Shown: positions 43,689-47,866 of the stretch, piece by piece
Layout: every line of letters begins with the position of its first letter
How positions within the stretch are numbered: the first letter of the stretch is position 1
Assembly (NCBI GenBank): GCA_963713445.1
Contig: CAVQMB010000046.1
Coordinates: forward strand, 1 to 47,866
Reading direction: 5' to 3'
DNA: 47,866 nt
Source: CAVQMB01 sp963713445
GTDB taxonomy: Bacteria; Pseudomonadota; Gammaproteobacteria; Competibacterales; Competibacteraceae
Position numbers and translations under genes: made by a program
The notes under the pieces: model-generated
The model's database searches: none
Told to the model about the DNA's origin: nothing
Seen by the model: only the letters and a program-made list of their open reading frames with translations

Positions 43689-44016
43689 GGCTTAGCTCAC
43701 TCATCAATTCGCGGTAGCGGCTTTTTGCCAAGTCAAGGTCGGTCTTTCGGGTCTTCTGGGTTTTCTTCTGGAAGCAGTGCAGCACATAAACGGCATCGCG
43801 GAACCTGGCCACATAAATCACCCGGAATGCGTCGCCATGGTCCCGGATCCGGATCTCCTGCACACCCTGGCCGACACTTGGCATCGGCTTCCAATCGGTC
43901 GGGAACAGACCGTTTTGCACCTTGTCGAGTTGGTAGCCCGCTTCACGCCGTGCTGAGCTCGGAAAGGCGCGTAGATCATCCAGGGCACTGCCCAAGAAGC
44001 TTACCCCTTTAACCAT
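43681..44016 (-). CDS. HigB-type (Gp49-like, RelE superfamily) toxin
   Basis: 111 aa: VSFLGSALDDLRAFPSSARREAGYQLDKVQNGLFPTDWKPMPSVGQGVQEIRIRDHGDAFRVIYVARFRDAVYVLHCFQKKTQKTRKTDLDLAKSRYREL. The pattern G..V.EIRI.D..G.FRVIYVA.....VYVLH.F.KK..KT matches phage-derived Gp49-like HigB toxins, ribosome-dependent mRNA interferases. It precedes its antitoxin, normal for this family. Length is normal and the frame is intact, unlike the second HigBA-like pair at 47.2-47.7 kb. Confidence 0.92.
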   Translation of the reverse strand: MVKGVSFLGSALDDLRAFPSSARREAGYQLDKVQNGLFPTDWKPMPSVGQGVQEIRIRDHGDAFRVIYVARFRDAVYVLHCFQKKTQKTRKTDLDLAKSRYRELMSELSHE

Positions 44017-44155
44017 AAAGGCAATTATACAATTTTTTATATAGCCATGAGGCGACGTCAGGTACTATCAGGTGCACCGCTGACCGACCTAGGGTGTTCA
44101 CATCACCAGCCAGCGGCGCGCTATCGAACACTACAAAAAAACGGGAGTACCCATA

Positions 44156-44296
44156 ATGAACGCACCCAGCAAGCCGCACAGCACCGCGGATCACCTGCAC
44201 ACCCCTGATGACCTGGCCGCCTACCTCGATGCGGCGCTGGAGGATGGGCACCCGGACGTGATGCTGCTGGCACTGCGTAACGCCGTAACGCCGTAA
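44156..44296 (+). pseudogene. Truncated addiction-module antidote gene
   Basis: 46 aa: MNAPSKPHSTADHLHTPDDLAAYLDAALEDGHPDVMLLALRNAVTP. The block LAAYLDAALEDG.P.V...AL is the N-terminal part of HigA-like antidote proteins, which then continue into an HTH. Here the frame ends just after a triplicated 8-mer CGTAACGC (44275-44299) and the HTH is absent; downstream sequence is the phasin promoter. GGGAG precedes the ATG. No partner toxin is visible. Confidence 0.6.
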
Positions 44297-44395
44297 CGCC
44301 TGGCCGTGTTCTCATTTGTGACGAACCCCACCAGGTTCACCCCTCTATCACCACCACCATTAGCCCGCTTCCGGTCGGGTGAAAAATGGAATATG

Positions 44396-44435
44396 TTGCA
44401 CTGCAGCAATATTTCCATTATATTGCACTGCAACA
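44396..44435. promoter_or_regulatory. Two PhaR-like boxes upstream of the phasin gene
   Basis: TTGCACTGCAGCAA (44396-44409) and TTGCACTGCAACA (44423-44435), 27 bp apart. TGC-rich near-palindromes of this kind (TTGC..TGCAGCAA) are bound by the PHB-sensing repressor PhaR upstream of phasin genes in PHA producers. PhaR itself is not in the window. Confidence 0.55.
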
Positions 44436-44467
44436 TTCACCATTCACCGATGTTAGAGGCTGCTGCG

Positions 44468-44857
44468 ATGTACCAGGAAATGTTTAATAAACCGTTTGCC
44501 AATGTGGAAGGTATGATCGAACCGATGATCAAATCGAACAAGTTGGCCGTGGCTCAACTGGAGCGTCTGGTGAGTTTTCAGATGAGCACTTTTCAGAGCT
44601 ACGTTGACTTCGGCCTGGAGCAGATCAAGTCGGCCGCTGAGATCAACAGCCCGCAGAGCATGCAGGCGTTCTGGAGCAAGCAGGGCGAAGCCGGCAGTGT
44701 GCTGCGCCAGAAAATGCTCGACGATGCCAAAGCCCTGGTGGACCTGGGCAACGGCATGAAGGACGAATTCACCAAGCTGGCCGAGGACAACGTCAAGGAG
44801 GCTAGCAAGGGCGCCCCCAAGACAACGGGTTCAAGCGCTGCCAAGAAAGCCGCCTGA
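44468..44857 (+). CDS. phaP: Phasin family protein
   Basis: 129 aa: MYQEMFNKPFANVEGMIEPMIKSNKLAVAQLERLVSFQMSTFQSYVDFGLEQIKSAAEINSPQSMQAFWSKQGEAGSVLRQKMLDDAKALVDLGNGMKDEFTKLAEDNVKEASKG. This is an amphipathic helical phasin that coats polyhydroxyalkanoate granules, ending in an Ala/Lys-rich PhaF/PhaP-like tail (GSSAAKKAA). AGAGG 8 nt upstream supports ATG 44468; ATG 44450 is an alternative. It may instead act as a stress chaperone. No PHA synthase is in the window, so the granule system would be elsewhere in the host. Confidence 0.88.
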   Translation: MYQEMFNKPFANVEGMIEPMIKSNKLAVAQLERLVSFQMSTFQSYVDFGLEQIKSAAEINSPQSMQAFWSKQGEAGSVLRQKMLDDAKALVDLGNGMKDEFTKLAEDNVKEASKGAPKTTGSSAAKKAA

Positions 44858-44878
44858 CCGTCCCGCGATCCGGCTGCT

Positions 44879-44907
44879 CAATCGCCCGCTGCAATAGCGG
44901 GCGATTG
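44879..44907 (+). terminator. Terminator-like hairpin after the phasin gene
   Basis: CAATCGCCCGCT-GCAAT-AGCGGGCGATTG, a perfect 12-bp stem 22 nt after the stop. No T-run follows, so rho-independent action is uncertain. Confidence 0.55.
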
Positions 44908-45244
44908 CATTGGGCCGCTTGTTAGCTACTGCCGGTCAGACTAACGTGACCGGGTGAGCCCGACCGCGGCATCGCCTCCGCGGATAACCGTCGCCGACGG
45001 ATCCGCCCAACAGCCGGCGGCTGCCGCCTACTCAGGATGCGGTCACGCTGGGGGGCGGTGAAAGGCGATTTGGGGTGATAGGTGGGTTTTGGATCTGAAA
45101 CGTTCCAAATGGATTTTGGAACCGGGTTCAAAGTGATCGATGGCAGGCTCGATGATTAAGGGATCCATCGATATTGACTGCCTGGCATCCGAACGGGCCG
45201 GCGGCGGGGTGATTTACTGCCCGGTGGTCGGCGTTTTTGGTATT

Positions 45245-45265
45245 AATACGAATCGGATTCGTATT
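45245..45265. promoter_or_regulatory. 21-bp palindrome
   Basis: AATACGAATC-G-GATTCGTATT, a perfect 10-bp inverted repeat. It looks like a repressor operator. The stretch 44908-45392 otherwise has no supported gene. Confidence 0.45.
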
Positions 45266-45268
45266 TAA

Positions 45269-45602
45269 TACAATCGGCCGTCAGAGGGCAGGCCCATGCG
45301 GCCGGTGAAGGCGTTTTCGGTCCACCACGGGATTCTGAATGTAGACGACTACAATCGTCTATGTAATCGCGGTCAAAATCCGCTCGATCCAGCTATCGCG
45401 CAGTCAGCGCCGCCCGCGCGATCAACAACGCCTCGGCCAGGGCTAAGTCTTTTTTTCTGGCGAGCTCTGCGCCCGGGTACAACCGCTGGGCTACCGCATA
45501 CGGACACCCATTCCCGGGCCGGTGTCGGTTGGGTGAGGTAGCGGCAGCCGGCGGGCGCATTGATTGTATGAATACAATCGCCAAATCCCACCTCATACAA
45601 TC
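45269..45602. repeat. Dispersed ATACAATC-type sites, including a palindrome
   Basis: TACAATCG at 45269-45276 and 45350-45357; GATTGTAT-GA-ATACAATC at 45562-45579 is a perfect palindrome; a further ATACAATC is at 45595-45602. A 20-nt block starting CGGCCGTCAGAGGGC occurs at 45275 and again near 45651. Likely DNA-binding sites of a plasmid regulator. Confidence 0.4.
45393..45485 (-). pseudogene. Fragment sharing the AQRLYP...KKDLALAEAL motif
   Basis: Minus-strand frame ending ...AVAQRLYPGAELARKKDLALAEALLIARAALTAR. The 22-residue block recurs in the 93-aa protein at 46142-46423 (AQRLYPTAALGLKKDLALAEAL). The KKD...AEALLIA pattern is like the end of RuvC-fold phage resolvases, where the Asp and Glu are metal ligands, but nothing else of such a domain is seen. 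The upstream part of the open frame looks non-coding. Probably the tail of a decayed gene. Confidence 0.35.
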
Positions 45603-45610
45603 GCCTTGTA

Positions 45611-45655
45611 GGCGGCACCAGGCGGCACAGGCGGCACCAGGCGGCACCAGGCGGC
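45611..45655. repeat. Short tandem repeat GGCGGCACCA
   Basis: Four copies of GGCGGCAC(C)A in a row followed by a partial GGCGGC. One copy is a base shorter, as in slippage arrays. No coding frame is evident. Confidence 0.6.
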
Positions 45656-45751
45656 CGTCAGAGGGCCGGCCCAGCGCGATCGGTCGCTGTTTGCCGGGTG
45701 CCATGGTTAGTATCAATCATGTTCCGATCGGGCCGGCGAAAGCGGCGAACC

Positions 45752-46120
45752 TCAGCGCGCGCCGAGACCCCACTCTTCGGCCAGCTCCCTTAGATCGGCT
45801 ATGATCGCGGCGGCCATCTCCGGGTCGCGCGTGCGGACGCGGGTCATGATCGACTGATGGAACCGCCGCACCTTCTCGGCCTCATTGATCGCGGTCGAGA
45901 CCGCCGCCGCCGTTTTCAAGGCATCCAGCATGTGACGCGAGCCCTGAAGGTACAGCTTCGGGTTGCGCAGCCTGCCATCGTCGGTCGCGCACGTAGCCAT
46001 CACCCGTTCACCGTGGCGGATTGCCTGGCGAATAATCCGCTGCACCGGTAGACCATCACGGCGGATGGCGTCAGTAATGGTTAACTCGTATTCCCGTCGG
46101 CGGTTTCTATTGTAGGTCAT
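45752..46120 (-). CDS. Hypothetical protein, 122 aa
   Basis: MTYNRNRRREYELTITDAIRRDGLPVQRIIRQAIRHGERVMATCATDDGRLRNPKLYLQGSRHMLDALKTAAAVSTAINEAEKVRRFHQSIMTRVRTRDPEMAAAIIADLRELAEEWGLGAR. Mostly helical and charged with a basic N-terminus, suggesting nucleic-acid binding. No family is recognised. It follows two minus-strand genes with a 21-nt gap and is likely the end of a small plasmid operon. Confidence 0.6.
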   Translation of the reverse strand: MTYNRNRRREYELTITDAIRRDGLPVQRIIRQAIRHGERVMATCATDDGRLRNPKLYLQGSRHMLDALKTAAAVSTAINEAEKVRRFHQSIMTRVRTRDPEMAAAIIADLRELAEEWGLGAR

Positions 46121-46141
46121 GGCTAATCAAGTACTTGCCCG

Positions 46142-46423
46142 CTAATGTGGGCGGTTTGAGCATTTTGAGCCACCCGCACTTGGTGCGGAAAGCGCTTCGG
46201 CCAAGGCCAGGTCTTTTTTTAGACCTAGTGCTGCGGTCGGATAAAGCCGTTGTGCTGTCGCCCTGGCATCGTCTTTGGAGCAGCCGAGCCACCCATGCGC
46301 GCGCTTCCAGGCATCGTCATGTCCTCGATATCGGGGGTGCGTGGAGTGATCTGGCGGGCGCACCAGGCGCCGTTGATCCGCGCGTTTACGGTAGTCGGCA
46401 ATACGACACTCGATCCTGTTCAT
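46142..46423 (-). CDS. Hypothetical protein, 93 aa, with the KKDLALAEAL motif
   Basis: MNRIECRIADYRKRADQRRLVRPPDHSTHPRYRGHDDAWKRAHGWLGCSKDDARATAQRLYPTAALGLKKDLALAEALSAPSAGG... Basic N-terminus, then a helical segment with the AQRLYP..KKDLALAEAL motif shared with 45393-45485. The ATG sits in TGATGA at the end of the preceding zinc-ribbon gene, showing coupling. Function unknown; the Asp/Glu pattern hints at a RuvC-like C-terminal helix but the rest of the fold is missing. Confidence 0.5.
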   Translation of the reverse strand: MNRIECRIADYRKRADQRRLVRPPDHSTHPRYRGHDDAWKRAHGWLGCSKDDARATAQRLYPTAALGLKKDLALAEALSAPSAGGSKCSNRPH

Positions 46424-46833
46424 CAGGCCGCCCCCGGCACGATCAGCACGGGCCGTCCTGGCGCCTGACGTGCGGCGGTCAGAACGGCCTCGACGCCGTC
46501 GACGGCATCGATCTCGATCGGCGACGGTCGGCCATCGACCAGCAGGTGGTAGTGCTGCAGCGGCTGCAGGCGCTCCAGCTCTATCGGCGCGGTGCCCTTC
46601 CTGTTCCGGCCGATCTCGCGCTCGCGTTGCCGGTTGTAGCAGCTGACGCACAGCAACCCGTGAATAATCCGCAGTGATTGCCGCCGGCAGCGCACGCAGA
46701 AGCGCCCGATCGGCGCCGCTGCGGCCGGTTTCCGGGCCCGGCCACTGCCCAGCGCGCAGCCCCGGCAGTGCCAGCGAAATGCGACCGGGTCGGGCGGAAT
46801 GCGGCCGTTGGCCTGGAGGAAGCTGCCGGTCAC
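46423..46833 (-). CDS. Zinc-ribbon protein, second part or separate gene
   Basis: 136 aa from GTG 46833: MTGSFLQANGRIPPDPVAFRWHCRGCALG...APIGRFCVRCRRQSLRIIHGLLCVSCYNRQREREIGRNRKG..., with three CxxC pairs (WHCRGC, FCVRC, LLCVSC) that could form zinc ribbons. The C-terminal half (IELERLQPLQHYHLLVDGRPSPIEIDAVDGVEAVLTAARQ) looks like a small alpha/beta domain. Its GTGA start may either overlap the stop of a preceding gene or mark a frameshift in a single longer protein beginning at 46966. Plasmid-type unknown. Confidence 0.55.
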   Translation of the reverse strand: MTGSFLQANGRIPPDPVAFRWHCRGCALGSGRARKPAAAAPIGRFCVRCRRQSLRIIHGLLCVSCYNRQREREIGRNRKGTAPIELERLQPLQHYHLLVDGRPSPIEIDAVDGVEAVLTAARQAPGRPVLIVPGAA

Positions 46834-46966
46834 CGCTTACAAGGAAAGCCCCGCAGCAGCACAGAGCGTCGGCGCTGGCGGCCTCGGTGCCACAGCTGGC
46901 GCATACCCACTTACCGGCGTGCTGGTCGATCGGGGTCAGGCAGACTCTACAGATATGGGACTGCAC
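46834..46966 (-). CDS. N-terminal zinc-ribbon segment
   Basis: MQSHICRVCLTPIDQHAGKWVCASCGTEAASADALCCCG, with a CxxC...CxxC ribbon at residues 6-25. After about residue 38 this frame turns into Arg/Pro-rich non-coding sequence opposite the next gene. A different frame gives GFPCKR and TGA exactly at the next GTG start. So it is either a small gene with one frameshift or the head of the following protein. Confidence 0.4.
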
Positions 46967-47180
46967 CGGCAGTCTCCGAGTGGTGGGCCTGTCTCGTGAT
47001 TTTGCGTCACGACTGACTGACTACCAGCCGCAAGGCCAGCGCGCGGGGGGTGAAATTGTCAGCGGGCGGTCTTTGGTTTTATGGAAACCCGGTGGAAACT
47101 AGCGAATCAGCCGAAATCCCGCGTCACAGGCGGCTTCGCGCGGTGCAGGTGGTGGAAGCTTCCGAAGCTTAATAGCATAT

Positions 47181-47199
47181 ATGCGTATCTTATACGCAT
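47181..47199. promoter_or_regulatory. Palindrome at the start of the broken HigBA-like pair
   Basis: ATGCGTAT-CTT-ATACGCAT, perfect 8-bp arms, overlapping the ATG at 47198. It is placed as an operator for the toxin-antitoxin operon. Confidence 0.5.
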
Positions 47200-47434
47200 G
47201 CCCTGGATCGTCGAAAACGAATTGCAGGCGCTAGCGTCGGACCTGCGCGCTCGCTTCTTTGGAGGGTTCATTATGGGAAATCCGCGTCAAGGGTAAAGAT
47301 AATATAGCAGGGCTATTTATGTAACCGTGCGGTACCAACGCGTGATTGTTGTTCGGATCTTCGTCAAGAAGACACCTAAAACGCCGCAACGGGAAATTCA
47401 ACTCGCTTTGCGCAGAGCTCAGGAGGTGACATGA
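47198..47434 (+). pseudogene. HigB-type toxin, deleted and frameshifted
   Basis: MPWIVENELQALASDLRARFFGG is followed, in another frame, by LWEIRVKGKDNIAGLFM and, in the third, by RVIVVRIFVKKTPKTPQREIQLALRRAQEVT. Together these give the start, the EIRVKGKDNIA strand and the VFVKKT.KTP...I..A..RA end of a Gp49-like HigB toxin. About 20 residues after DLRARF are missing and there are two frame breaks, so no toxin can be made. It overlaps the antitoxin ATG by 4 nt. Confidence 0.65.
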
Positions 47435-47720
47435 AACGGATTAGCGAATTGCATGAAGAATGGCTGCGGGATGACGACTACCGGAAAGCTTACGAGGCGC
47501 TGGGTCCGGAATTTGAACTAGTCCAGGCGCTGATACAGGCTCGCGGGCGGGCCTTACGCAGGCGGAACTGGTCCGGCGTATGCAAACTACGCAGTCGGTC
47601 ATTGCTCGCTTAGAAAGTGGGCACGCCAACCCATCGGCACATACTTTGGCCAAGTTGGCGGAGGCGACCGGTAGCCGGCTGCGGGTGCAGTTTGAGTTCA
47701 AAACCAACGACTCAGTGTAA
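47431..47720 (+). pseudogene. XRE antitoxin of the broken HigBA pair, frameshifted
   Basis: MKRISELHEEWLRDDDYRKAYEALGPEFELVQALIQARGRA runs in one frame; GLTQAELVRRMQTTQSVIARLESGHANPSAHTLAKLAEATGSRLRVQFEFKTNDSV continues in another to TAA 47720. The HTH (LTQAELVRRMQTTQSVIARLESG) is well preserved. One indel near 47545-47560 separates the halves. CAGGAGGTGAC is a strong ribosome site. The last 146 nt of the window show no gene. Confidence 0.75.
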
Positions 47721-47866
47721 GGACGCCGCTATGATCTTGGCAGCGTTGTCCCGCGGATCTTGGCCTAGGCAGCAATGGGTCGATAGCTGAATCATGGGCT
47801 TGGAATAGAGTTCACTTTGCCGGCCAACCGGGATAGCCGGCGGCTGCGGTGTTGTTACCGCGACTC

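Noticed and set aside
44922..45131. 69-codon minus-strand frame after the phasin
   Set aside because: No motif, Arg/Pro-rich as expected for a GC-rich non-coding frame.

Overview
The window looks like a replicon-bearing piece, and possibly most or all, of a plasmid or plasmid-derived island from a GC-rich Gammaproteobacterium. This rests on a Rep_3-type initiator with eight upstream iterons, a ParA/ribbon-helix-helix partition pair, several toxin-antitoxin loci, IS elements and an I-F CRISPR-Cas locus. An IPTL-CTERM remnant, TRAP transporter and PHA phasin fit environmental gamma/betaproteobacteria. The exact taxon cannot be read from the sequence.

Layout. 0-5.6 kb: the 3' half of a group II intron (LtrA plus domains V/VI, minus strand), an IPTL-CTERM gene remnant, a ribbon-helix-helix gene with an ordered operator cluster, a RelE/RHH toxin-antitoxin pair, an unknown 302-aa zinc-binding protein, a GDCCVxC protein, a broken RHH antitoxin, and the 5' half of a group II intron on the plus strand. 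The two intron halves break at a shared CGGTGA, as expected if one intron was split by inversion of about 4.2 kb.

5.7-16.3 kb: type I-F CRISPR-Cas. The array has 35 identical 28-nt repeats and is co-oriented with the minus-strand operon cas1, cas2-3, csy1, csy2, csy3, cas6f. Frame analysis shows that every cas gene except cas6f is frameshifted, csy3 at many points. The intact processing enzyme and perfect array therefore sit beside a broken interference and adaptation machinery, unless the indels are sequencing errors.

16.4-21.3 kb: a HipA kinase with an XRE-DUF1488 partner, a secreted conserved protein, an SRAP-domain protein, a mini tail-collar protein and a ChaN-like secreted protein. 21.3-24.8 kb: plasmid maintenance (DnaA box, AT-rich par region with direct repeats, parA, RHH partner, rep, iterons). 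An IS1380-family element with a 5-bp CTTTT target duplication sits against the last iteron, followed by an IS256 fragment.

27.6-43.4 kb: a well preserved catabolic island with two hyuA/hyuB pairs (ATP-dependent hydantoinase/oxoprolinase family), a complete TRAP transporter (dctP on plus, dctM/dctQ on minus), a nitrilase-family amidohydrolase, an XRE-cupin regulator, a DAO-type FAD oxidoreductase, a DMT transporter and an isochorismatase-fold cysteine hydrolase. The set fits uptake and stepwise opening of a hydantoin or N-methylhydantoin-like ring to an N-carbamoyl amino acid, decarbamoylation, and oxidation of an N-methyl amino acid. The substrate is inferred only.

43.4-47.9 kb: a HigB/HigA-type pair, a truncated antidote gene, a phasin behind two PhaR-like boxes, a dense palindrome region, a minus-strand operon of zinc-ribbon and unknown genes, and a disrupted HigBA-type pair. 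Across the window, replication, partition and catabolic genes are intact while defence, mobile and addiction genes are often frameshifted or truncated.
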